From NCBI GenBank assembly GCA_025093985.1, contig JACAAK010000003.1, positions 1,488,001-1,552,000 of the forward strand: DNA of 64,000 nt, in the 5' to 3' direction. The stretch comes from Calvatia gigantea. Its lineage: Eukaryota > Basidiomycota > Agaricomycetes > Agaricales > Lycoperdaceae. Position 1 is the stretch's first letter. Each line of letters begins with the position of its first letter. Position numbers and translations under genes: made by a program. Below the pieces are notes generated by a model, which was not told the DNA's origin, ran no database searches, and saw only the letters and a list, made by a program, of their open reading frames with translations. Below are positions 50,840 through 61,899 of the stretch, piece after piece.

Positions 50840-53800
50840 TCAAGTCATAAACTAGGTGAATGGGATTAGCTTTTGGTGTGGGGGCAGGTAGACAATGGGC
50901 TCACCTCCTCTGCCCGTTTCTCTGACACGGATGCGGCACCACCATATTGCCTCGCTTCCCTGTTGCTAATGAGACTGATAATCCGGCCCAGTGACTTGAC
51001 CTCGGACCAGAACTCTGGGTTTCCAGGTTTCTGGAGACATCTTTCTTTCAGCTTGGGCAGGAATCTGCAAGGCTGTATCAGTCGTAAGCGACAGTACCTG
51101 ATAAGGCCGGGCTTACGCATTCCACGCGTCAATTTCATCCTCCTATTTTAGGATAAATAACAGAATCACACTCTAAGTGACGAAATAACATACCTTCAAA
51201 CATGTGTCTCTCAATATCTTCAGACATTCAATCATCTCTTTGCTTCTCCTCGTTGCAAAAGGCCTCAGTACAATCTCCAAAATGACCTCGCATAAATCTT
51301 CCACTGCCTTGGTAACCACATCGCCCTGCGCAGTATTCTTCTTGAAATCCTTAAGCGGATACGTCAAACCAATTATTCTCCCTGGCGCCCGCCCAGGATC
51401 CACTTGTGGTGATACAGAGCGTGCGGGTGTCGGCAAAGGTGGTTCGGGGCGGGAAGGGGGGGATTTCTTTTGATCAAGTAAAAGGGCGGCTTCGTCTTCA
51501 TCGGGTTGAACTGTCACGTACTCTTCATCTTCGTCTTCCGTATCACTGTCCTCTAGATTCACAGCTTTCGCCTTGCCCTTATTCTTCGCAGGCGATATCA
51601 GCTCGGTTTTGATCACCCCTCCCATCGGCCTGACAGGCCGACTGCCAGGTTTCTCCTGTTTACGGTCCAACAGTAACATCTCAGTGTCTTCCAATGCATG
51701 TTCATGCCCTTTCGCTGTAGCCTTCACGACACGCTTCGGTACCTGTTTGACTTTAAAGGCGTCTTGACATCGCTCAATTGTGTCTTTCGCACGCTTGAGG
51801 ACTTTCTTTGGGGGGTTGAAATACTTAAGGAGTTCTGGGTGTGGTGGCGGAAGAGGGTTACTGGCGATGTCAGGAACCACTGCGCAGTGGAACATTGCTT
51901 GTTTGGTGCGATGGATCGAAGGGTTGTACGAATCTGCAGGGTTGAACCATGGTGTTCGGTTTCTGGTGGGGCAGAGTGTAAAGAGTAATGGTATTGGGAG
52001 TGGCGCAAATTTGAAACGTACCCTTCTTCATCCTTCTCCCCTGTGATCATAAGATCCATCGCGTCTACGAGATTGTCCATGGCCTCTTGTTGCGATTCTG
52101 TGGGGATGTATGGGTGCTTTGGGATGTGTTCGCCGTTCTTGGAGACCAACTTATCAAGAGAGGCAAACGTGTATTTGCGGATATCGTCCGCGAAGGGCAT
52201 CTAAGTGCTCAATTTGTGAGCTTTCGTACATTGAAATTAGATAGACTCTTGTTACCTGAGCCCACAAGAAACACTCGACTTTATCGAAAACTTCCGGACA
52301 TAAGACACCCATCTTTGGGTCCATACCGTCTTTTGACACCCAGCGAGCGATTGCCATGGCACCCTTTTCGTACATGGCTTGGACAATTGACGAGAGTGCG
52401 ACTTGCTGTTGTGGAGATGAAGGGTCCGCCCAGATATATTGGATTTCTCCCAGGGACCAATCCCTACGAAACTGAATCTCTGTGAGCATTCTGAAACGAC
52501 GAAAGATGCGGGGCAGGGCGTACGTTTTTTGCAGGGAAGAATCCGCAAATATCGATACCCTTTTTCGTTTGTAGATGGGCAAACTGTCCATCGGGACAGG
52601 GGACGTATGTCGTCCCATATTTGAACCCCCTCACAAGCTCCTCTTTCTCGACCTTTTCGAGGTTCTCTTCCCTCTTTTTATCTTCGCCTTTCGTCTGAGC
52701 CTCGCCATCGGACAGTTTTACATCATCGTCCTCCATCTTGACGTCTCCGTCCGCGTCTTTATCGTCGCCACCGCTTCTGTCGACGTAATACTCAGTTCGC
52801 ATCTTCAAAGGTGCATATAACACTTTTGACTGATCACTCTTATCGCCACCAATCACCATAGTTTGTCCAGAATCGTCTTCGCGTAGCGCATATTTCTTCC
52901 AGCTCTTAGGCCGTGTTACAGCGGTGCATTTGCTGGCCTTGACGAGCATTTCGATCGCTTCTGCTGCTCTAGTTTCGGTATCCCCGAGACGTAGAATTGT
53001 GCCCATAAGGGCTGAGCGAACGGCCCTTATATCTGGTTTGGCGATCTCTTGAAGGGCGAAAGTGCAGTTTCCAACAACGCCGGCTTTCATGCTAGAGGTT
53101 AACTTATGATAGAATTCCTCGTTGACTTGCTAAAGTTTGAAGTCAGTAGTTGTCAATGGGTGCACGAGAAGTATGATACCTTATGCACAGTCTTATTGGG
53201 TTCCGTAAAAGGTAGTTCCTCATCATCAAAATCCACTCCTCTGGAGGGGGAGAGAGGGGGGGCGAAACAGTGAGAAACATATACAGCAGCGAGAAAGAGA
53301 AGGGTGCTGACACGATAGTGAGGGAAATATCAAGCGCATCCATCTTCTTAACTGTAGCTTCCCAGTCTTCGACTTCAATAGGGCATTCCCCGTTCGTGAG
53401 CAGAACGATCCTCCTGGTCCATGATTTCTTGTTGGAGAGGTAGTCCGCTTGCGTTTCAATACCAACGATTAACGCGTCGATGGCTGGACGAGGAGTCAGT
53501 CAAGTGGTGATGATATGACCATATCCAACTTGCCGTCCCCCGTAGTGGTAGAAGGTCGTAGTTCATCAAGTTTGGCAAGAGTCTCGCCATTGGGTTGACC
53601 AATTGAAATGTATTTCTGGACGTTTTCGTAACCTCCATTTTTGTCGTTGACAATGTTGTCGGTCTCTGGCAAGATATGTCAAAGTCATGAAAGAAAAGTC
53701 GTTGTTTTGCGGGGGAGCACCTTCAGAACCGAATACAATAACACCGCACTGGTCGGTCTTGCGTCCGTTGAAGATCTGGGAAGGCACAAGCTTGGTTCGC

Positions 53801-54065
53801 ATCTCACGAAATACTGTATATAACTAGATAGCACACCATTTCCTGAGTTTTAAGCTTGACAAAGCGGAGCACATATTCAAGATGGGACATTGTCTTTGAT
53901 ATAGTCTCGCCGTTTGGGCCTGGGAGCTCCACAGTCTTGAGAGTGCCCATGGACGGTGAAGTGTCCACAAGGAACATGGTTACTGTATACTAATATGCTG
54001 ATTAGAAAGATGGGGTAGATGTACACCGGCTATGTTGCACGTACTCCTGCTCGTTCTGCTGGCAT
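50840..54065 (-). CDS. ku80: DNA end-binding protein Ku80
   Basis: One subunit of the Ku heterodimer, which binds DNA ends and starts non-homologous end joining. The start ATG at 54065 gives M-P-A-E-R-A-G; after a 57-bp intron the von Willebrand-type fold opens T-M-F-L-V-D-T-S-P-S-M-G. Further blocks are C-G-V-I-V-F-G-S (about 53730), R-R-I-V-L-L-T-N-G (about 53410), and the Ku core L-V-R-G-F-K-Y-G and K-K-G-I-D-I-C-G-F-F (about 52530-52640). An acidic Asp/Glu/Lys insert lies just before the core. The end is either D-stretch-free S-T-C-P-H-T-K-S (stop 50866) or, by one more splice, E-E-F-M-T (stop 50840-50842). The second fits the family tail better and was used. About ten introns. Confidence 0.92.
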
Positions 54066-54287
54066 GGTGGGGTGAGTGCAAGTGACTAGGCTAATGTAGA
54101 GAGAGCGACTGCGCGACTGGGTGGATAATGAGGTCACGTGGTGGCGCTGGGTTGTGTCACGTTTTGTTTCTGAGTCACAGGTTGTGACTTTTCAGAGGCA
54201 GCCCCTTACCACACAAGCACACCGTCAACACAACCCGTCTCACTCGTCCTCTCTCTCGACCTGTCCTCGACGGCTTATTTTCCTACC

Positions 54288-57200
54288 ATGTCTGCCCAAA
54301 TGCTGGGCAACGGCGTCTCTGCACCCCTCCAGCATCCACAGCAAAGACCGCAGTCCACGCCCGATATCCAACAGCTACTTGCCGTGCGTTCATTCGTTGC
54401 CCCTCTCATTAGCCTTCCACTCACTTGCTTCCCCGTAGCGTGCATCTTTTCTGCGCAAAAACCCCACAGAGCAAAAGAGCCCACATGAACTTGAGCAGAT
54501 CATGAAATACCTCGCTGCTGTTAGCAACAGTGAGTCTTGTTGGTTTCTTTAACCCCACGAATCCTCATATGCCCAATCAATACCAAGTGCAAGGCCGCCC
54601 ACAGGCTCAACAGCAGCAACTACTCGCTCAACAGGCTCAGTCCACTCCCTTGACGAATGGCCATGTTCCCCACGTCAATGGCACATCCACTCCACCCTCT
54701 TTGTCTTCAGGACCCGTCCCCAACCAAGTCCCTACCGCCGTGAACCAGACCCCCATATCTTTCACTCAAGACCAAATTAATGCTCTGCGTGCGCAGATAC
54801 AGGCATTCAAGCTCCTTAGCCGCGGCTTGCCTCTCTCCGAATCCTTACAGCAAGCCATCCGAGTCCAAAATTCTGCCATCTCCAACCTCGAAAAGGTCGT
54901 TCAGCCTTCCGCTATTCCTAGCAAGATCGTTGACGCAGCAGTCAAGTCCGCCAAAGGCGAACCCAGCCTACCTGCCACCCCCGCCGCACCCACCAACACA
55001 GATGATGAGGTCAAAACTGAGGAGGTGGACATGGTGCCCATAAACCCAGCCGATCTTCCCAAAGGGCCCTTCTTTGAAGACAATGCTAATTCCGGGATAT
55101 ACCCCTACAATGCATATCGTCACCCCTTCTCTCATCTAAAACGTGCCACTGAAAGCGACCCCCCTCTTTTGGCCACTCGCCTACAACGTCTCCTTATCCC
55201 CACTATCATGCCAGCTGGTCTCGATGCTCACCAAATTCTCAACGAGCGAGACCGCTACATTGAATCCCGTATCCAACAACGCATTCGCGAGCTTGAAGCT
55301 ATGCCTTCAACCATGGGCGATGGTGACTTTGACGTCGATGCCGAGGTGAAAGACGAAATACAGGAAGACAAAGAGAATTTCTCTGACCCCCTCAAGTCCC
55401 TGATCCACCCACCTCCAACTGCCCATGGGAAACTTCGTGCACTAATTGAGCTCAAATCCCTGCGTGTCCTCGATAAACAGCGTGCTATGCGAGCCATGGT
55501 AGCAGAGCGGCTTCAGCATGGCTCCATGCTCCCCCTCAATCGGCTTGACTTCCGTCGTACCCGCAAACCAACCATTCGCGATGCCCGAGCCACAGAACAT
55601 TCCGAGCGCCGTCAGCGTGCGGAACGCGAACGGCGTGCCAAGCACAAGCACGTTGAGCAACTCACTATCATTTGCGCCCATGGTCGCGAAGGTCATTGCA
55701 GCCAATCGCAATGCTCAAGAGCGCGTCTTGCGTGTTGGCCGTGCGGTCCTCCAGTTCCATATGCAAACCGAGAAGGAAGAACAGAAACGTATTGAGCGCT
55801 TGGCCAAGGAACGTCTCAAGGCTCTCAAGAACGATGATGAAGAGGCCTACATGAAGCTTATTGATACTGCGAAGGATACCCGTATTACCCACCTCCTGCG
55901 CCAAACCGATGCTTACCTCGATTCGCTCGCCCAAGCGGTTCAACAACAACAAAGTGAAGGTGGATTGCATCATGAGATCGACGAACCAGCGTCGGAAGCC
56001 ACTTTCGGAGCCCAAGTCATCGATGGTGAAACTATCGGAGGCGACAAGAAGATTGACTATTACGCAGTTGCTCACCGTACCCAAGAGAAGGTCACCAAGC
56101 AGCCTGGCATCCTTGTCGGTGGCACTCTGAAGGAGTATCAGATCAAGGGCTTGCAGTGGATGGTTAGTTTGTATAACAACAAGCTTAACGGCATCCTCGC
56201 AGACGAGATGGGTCTCGGCAAAACCATCCAAACCATATCCCTTATCACCTTTTTGATTGAAGTCAAACGGCAACGAGGACCCTATCTCGTCATCGTACCT
56301 TTATCTACCATGACCAACTGGTCAGGAGAATTTGCAAAATGGGCTCCATCAGTCAGGATGGTTGCATACAAAGGCAATCCCATGCAGCGCCGTGCTTTGC
56401 AGGGCGACCTGCGTATGGGCCAGTTCCAGGTCCTGTTAACAACATACGAATATATTATCAAAGATCGTCCACACCTGAGCAAGATCAAGTGGGTACATAT
56501 GATCATCGGTAAACATGTCCTGCCATCATTATCGCATTATATCATTGATACATCTACGTACAGATGAGGGTCATCGTATGAAGAACACCCAGTCCAAGCT
56601 GGCCCAAACCTTGACAACCTACTATCACTCCCGTTATCGCCTTATTCTTACCGGAACGCCCCTCCAGAACAACCTCCCTGAACTGTGGGCTCTGCTCAAC
56701 TTTGTCCTTCCCAAGATCTTCAACTCAGTGAAGTCCTTCGACGAATGGTTCAACACACCCTTCGCCAACTCGGGTACTGGCGACAAAATTGAGTTGAATG
56801 AAGAAGAGGCTCTACTTATTATTCGTCGTTTGCACAAAGTGTTGCGACCCTTCTTGTTGAGACGCCTCAAAAAGGACGTCGAGTCCGAGCTGCCAGATAA
56901 GGTTGAGAAGGTCATCAAGGTGCGCATGAGCGCATTGCAGAGCCAGTTGTATAAGCAGATGAAAAAGTATAAGATGATTGCGGATGGCAGGGGGGCCAAG
57001 GGGTAAGAGTATCTTGTCATGCACTTCACAAAAAAGTGTTGCTCACTTTTTTCCAAAGCAAACCTGTGGGTGTCAAAGGCCTCAGCAATGAGCTTATGCA
57101 GTTGCGGAAGATTTGCCAACATCCTTTCTTGTTCGAGAGCGTTGAGGATAAAATCAGTCCCAGTGGTCTCGTTGACGAGAAGATCATCCGAACCTCTGGC

Positions 57201-59289
57201 AAAATCGAACTCCTCCACCGTATTCTCCCTAAATTTTTCGCCACTGGCCACAGAGTACGTCACTGCATCTATCAATTTTCACATAAATCCTAAGATGATT
57301 GTAGGCTCTCATCTTTTTCCAAATGACCAAAGTCATGGATATCATGGAAGATTTCTTGAAGATGATGGGCTGGAGGCACCTTCGTCTCGACGGTGGTACC
57401 AAGACAGGAGGAGCGTGCCTCCTTTGTGCAGCTCTTCAATGCCCAAGACTCTGAATACAAAGTCTTCATTCTGTCGACTCGGGCTGGTGGTTTGGGTCTC
57501 AATTTGCAGACTGCCGATACCGTCATTATGTATGTTTACTTCATGCCACAAGTATCCAGATGCTCACCGCCGTTGCCTCCCACCAGCTTTGATTCTGATT
57601 GGTGAGTTACCAGGTTACTTATGGCCCAAGGTGATGGGGTCAACGATCGCTAATGCGGATCTCTTGTTAGGAACCCCCATGCTGATCTTCAGGCACAAGA
57701 TCGTGCACATCGTATCGGCCAGACAAAGGCTGTACTTATTCTCCGCTTCATTACGGAGAAGAGTGTTGAAGAGGCTATGTACCAGAGGGCGAGGTATAAG
57801 CTTGACATCGACGACAAAGTCATTCAGGCGGGTCGTTTCGATAACAAGTCTACTCAGGAGGAACAAGAGGAATTCTTAGTGCGTTGATTTTCGTTTGAAC
57901 ATTGATCCTAATAGATTGCTTATAGCCGTCTCAACCAATAGCGCTCAATCCTCGAAGCTGATCAAGAAGAGGAAAACGAAGAAGCGGGCGATATGAACGA
58001 CGACGAACTTAATGAGTTGATTGCGCGCAGCGAGGAAGAAGCGAGGATATTCCGTGAAATGGACATCAAACGAGAACGTGACGCATTGGAGAACTGGCGT
58101 GCGGGTGGGAATAGAGGCAAACCTCCTCTACCACTTGTCCAGCTCGAGGAGCTACCGGAATGTTATCAGACGGATGAACCATTTGATGTCAAAGAAGCTG
58201 AAGATTTACTTGAAGGCCGTGGACAAAGAAGGAGGAACGTGGTCAGTTACAACGATGGACTTAGCGATGACGCTTGGGCGATGGTGAGCACTGATAACCT
58301 TGCTCCATATCCGGTAGGTTGAGCAATTTCATAGGCACTCGAAGATGGCGAGGATTTGCAGGAGGCCTCTGAGCGCGCCCGTGAGAAGAAGGAACGGCGC
58401 TTCAACAACAGATTGCTCAAGGAGGCCGAAGCTTCCGCTCGTGGGACACCAGTGTCAGACATCGACAGTCGTGGTCGCAAGCCCAAGAAAGGCAAGAATA
58501 AGGTGGAAGAGCCGACCCTCGGGTCAAAGAGGAAGCGCGGACAGAAGTCTATGTCTGTGACGCCCTCAATCGCCGACGATGAGGACGAGGATCACGACTC
58601 GGTACGACAACCCCAATTAACTTTATCTTCCGACGCCGATGCACTCTATTCTCAGAAACGGCGAAAGAAAACTGGTGGTGCTGGTAATGACCTCCCAGGT
58701 CAACTCCGTGAGAGGATGAAAAAAGCGTTTGCGGAGTGCCACAAAGCCGTCCTCGCTTGTGAAGATGAGACTAATCGTAAACGCTGCGAGTTGTTCCGCG
58801 AGCTGCCGGACAAAAGAGTACGTTTATCTTCGCCGATTCACTAGACATCAACTAAATATCGGTTTACCTGGGTAGGACTATCCTGATTACTACCAACTCA
58901 TCTCACAACCCATCGCGCTTTCGCACCTGCGTAAACGCTCAAACAGCAATTATTACAAGACCGTACAAGCGTACAAGGACGATTGGAAGCTCATGTTCAA
59001 TAATGCACGGACATATAATCAAGAAGGATCATGGGTATATGTTGATGCGGAGGAGATGGAAAAGGTGTTTATGGCGACTTTCAACCGCGTTATGACGGGT
59101 TCTGGACTTCCCGGTGCTCCCACGGCGCCGACTACTACTGCACAACCAGCTTCGGCTTCAGGATCATATGACTCTGCGTTAACGCCTATGGATGAAGACG
59201 ATCGACCTCCGCTCGGGCGTGGACGAAGCACCGGAAGAAAGCAGGTGATAAGCGATGAGGAGTATCTCACTCCCAGCGATGACGACTGA
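54288..59289 (+). CDS. Snf2/Sth1-type chromatin-remodelling ATPase (two frame breaks)
   Basis: Catalytic subunit type of SWI/SNF or RSC complexes. It starts M-S-A-Q-M-L-G-N-G (54288). In order: a Gln-rich N-terminus with a QLQ-like stretch (near 54765-54890), the HSA domain (about 55420-55750), a post-HSA helix, the Snf2 ATPase with D-E-M-G-L-G-K-T (about 56200), D-E-G-H (about 56565), L-T-G-T-P-L-Q-N-N (about 56650) and H-R-I-G-Q-T (about 57710), and a C-terminal bromodomain (about 58700-59100) with Y-Y-x-L-I and N-A-R-T-Y-N. It ends at 59289. The family frame is broken by one extra G at about 55691 and another at about 57407. A 15-nt exon (57587-57601) encodes F-D-S-D-W. The bromodomain supports Snf2/Sth1 over ISWI or Ino80. 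Confidence 0.92.
57587..57601 (+). other. 15-nt exon of the Snf2-type ATPase gene
   Basis: Flanked by CCACCAG before and GTGAGTTA after. Joined with its neighbours it gives V-I-I-F-D-S-D-W-N-P, a conserved Snf2 block. Without it the D-S-D-W-N-P motif is lost and the frame meets stops. Confidence 0.8.
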
Positions 59290-60177
59290 TTATCATTTTA
59301 CTTCTCACTTGTCTTGCTCTAATCTCGACAAGTTACCGCGCTTCCTTTTTTATCACATATGTTATGTAGACGGACGTTGAACGGTTTTGAACTTACGATC
59401 CCCCCTGCGCCGACTTTTACTTCCCATTCTCAGCTGCGCCTAGTGACACCCTCAGAATCTGTACGGTTTATTGTAGTTCTACGATATATTTCAATTCTTT
59501 TTGGCTTTATTCTGGTCCACTGGTATCGTTCTCCCGCCCGCCTTCCACATTATCTTCAATAAAGGCCAAAGGCTCAAGGGTTTCCCCTTGCATTGCCGCT
59601 TCAGTTTTGCTGGTACCCAGGAAAAAGCAGTTGGATGTAGTGTTTGAGATACTGCTCAGCGATACCACTCACTCGAGATCTTTTGGCAACGCGTACTTCG
59701 TGGGGAAGAAAAGCGTGTAAATGATCTTTATGACCGGCCGGCCCTCTTTTCTGCTATAACAGTGCTTGTAGGGGGTTCATGGACCGCCGTGAGGGAATAC
59801 GTAGCGGCTTACCAGACATCTCGTTGTGCATCATGGTCTTTGATCGGGTCAATATTAAGCCTGTTAAAAACCATCCCTTAGAGACAGGATCTTATCGTCA
59901 GCGCAACTTTTGGGCGAGACGCAACACCCGGGTCAACGAGGGCCAATGTCGGTCTTGTTAAAGACACTGAAGCAGGCAAGAACCAAGGGTTGACCGCCGC
60001 CTGTCTCGTCTCGCCTGTGAAGGAAGCAACGGGCACCGTCTCTTACGATTGTTTGACTGGTTTGAATCGGTGAAGGGGCCCACGATGTCGGGGCAATACT
60101 CGGGTTGGAAAGTTTGAGGTGTATAATGAGTAAAACAAGGATTATAATAAGAACTCAATGCAATCAGAGCAGACGTG
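59290..60177. other. Intergenic region, no gene
   Basis: About 0.9 kb between the remodeller stop and the region upstream of ATP synthase subunit f. Only short frames without motifs. Confidence 0.6.
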
Positions 60178-60212
60178 AACGCTGAACGTTGAACATTGAA
60201 CGTTGAACGCTG
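60178..60212 (+). repeat. Five tandem heptamers (AACGYTG-type)
   Basis: AACGCTG, AACGTTG, AACATTG, AACGTTG, AACGCTG: five 7-bp units whose order is mirror-symmetric. It lies about 120 bp upstream of the ATP synthase subunit f start codon, so it may be a promoter element or a simple microsatellite. Confidence 0.7.
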
Positions 60213-60331
60213 AGCGAGGGCAGAATGTTGCATGGTCACATGATCCAAGTTACAGTTCGCTGCGAACCAAAGGGGTACAAACACAACTACCCATCCCCGA
60301 CTCACTCCGACTGTCGTTCACCCCATTCACT

Positions 60332-60797
60332 ATGCACGCTTCTCTCATTCGTCGTCAGCTCGGAGGCCTTGTACCCTCCAAGATCGCCACTCCAAAACTC
60401 GTCGTGCGTTTTGACTTGAGAATCATTTGAAGGAAGAAAAACCTGACTTAATGGCGCGTTTGAACAGTCCGGAGGTTCTGGTGCTGGCCTTGGCCCGCTC
60501 GTCGATTTCTACTCCAAGCTTCCAAAAGGTCGTGCTGCACCACGCCTGAGTGGTATCAAGGGTAGCTTCTTCAATGGCAAGAACGCGTCTGGCACCCCCC
60601 TCGTCGCTCTCATCATCACTATTTTCGGTATCAGCTATACTCTTGATTATAACAGTGAGTTTTTCATCTTCAAGTTAAAATATCATCCTAAACTTGATCC
60701 CCTACCTAGTGCATTTGAGTACGTGCTCAGTCCACTTATGGATGCTGGGTCCATTCTGAATATTTCTTAAGAACATCACAAGAATCATGCACACTAA
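60332..60797 (+). CDS. atp17: Mitochondrial ATP synthase subunit f (Atp17)
   Basis: Four exons: 60332-60403, 60468-60654, 60710-60718 and 60772-60797. They give 97 residues, the usual size of this small Fo membrane-sector subunit. The N-terminus M-H-A-S-L-I-R-R-Q-L is Arg-containing and acid-free, as in a mitochondrial presequence. Then come G-L-G-P-L-V-D-F-Y-S-K-L-P-K-G, F-F-N-G-K-N-A-S-G, one hydrophobic span (L-V-A-L-I-I-T-I-F-G-I-S-Y) and a His-rich end M-H-L-K-H-H-K-N-H-A-H. The third exon is only 9 nt. If it is read through, the protein instead ends in an unrelated W-M-L-G-P-F. Confidence 0.9.
60710..60718 (+). other. 9-nt exon of the ATP synthase subunit f gene
   Basis: TGCATTTGA between CTACCTAG and GTACGTGC. 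It supplies M-H-L across two split codons and is needed to reach the conserved His-rich end. Confidence 0.8.
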
Positions 60798-61899
60798 AGT
60801 GCGGTTGTAGCTCCGAGCATATGAAGGGAGTTGGGGCGTATGATCTTTATGGCATAGATTTTTTTTGCAAGGATAGTATCATTATGGCTGGTAGCCGTCA
60901 TAATTTGAATTTTGCGATCACCCTCTTGCCCTTGATCTCCTGGAGGCGTTTAAGTCCACTTGCCATTTTGACATCGGAGTACAGAGCAAAAAGGGCGGTC
61001 AATACGTTGGACGCGTTGGTGCAAATCAGACGCGGAAATTCGGAATGGAACTGTGTCGGGGGTCGGTTGCCAAATCATCCTTTTGTCAGAGAGGAGTAAG
61101 GCCCCTTCGTTCAGTCCAACAAATCCATACTTCAAGAAAAAATAAAGGGGATAGTCAGGGGAGAATACCTGGTTATAATGAGAAAGCGAAAAGACGACAA
61201 GACACCAACTACATATATATAGTACATACATACGAAATTTAATCAGGGAAGAGAATAAGTACTTCGAAAGAATAATAGACGGGGGTGGAGGTATGTCTGA
61301 AAGTTGATTGAACTTCTCCCCTTATCTGCGTTGTCTTTGCCCACGCCCCTCCCTTGACAATCTCGCCCGAAGCGATCTGTCCTCCAACGCCTCTAGCAAC
61401 TTCAGACGTACAATACGGCCCCCATACCTGATGATGTCCTGAGATATAGGGATACCGAAGAGCCAGCGGATGACGGCAGGAGCAGAGCGTGAACGACCAG
61501 AATGAGACCGACATTAGGTTGGGGTGATAGTAGGGGCCAAAGAGAAAACCATGAGGTATCAGGATAGACATGTGTATTTTTGATCAGAAAAGAAAAATAA
61601 ACGAGATGAACGCGAAACGGAACAGCCAACCACAGCGCCGGATGATGCTTGGGGAAAGAGTGTTACCAAGCCCAATCGCGAAGAACCCCTGCGGACCTTT
61701 GGAGGTGGAAAGAAAGACCGATGCATGGTATGCATGCCTACGAGTGAAGGGAAGGGTGGGTCAAATGCAGTATATCCCGTACATGCACCGGACGAGCTGG
61801 ACCGTAGCACGAAGAACGGGTCCTGCTCCCACCGATGAAGACATATCCAAAAGCGCAATGCTCCATCCGCGCGCACTTCTATAACTCCATCTTTAACCT
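60798..61899. other. Convergent intergenic region, no gene
   Basis: About 1.1 kb between ATP synthase subunit f and the bZIP gene. Short frames only; an AT-rich ATATATATAG run lies near 61210. Nothing recognised. Confidence 0.6.

Noticed and set aside
55683..55701. A 19-nt GT-AG intron that would repair the first frame break in the Snf2-type gene
   Set aside because: It is far below workable intron length and would remove residues of the HSA region that the family keeps.
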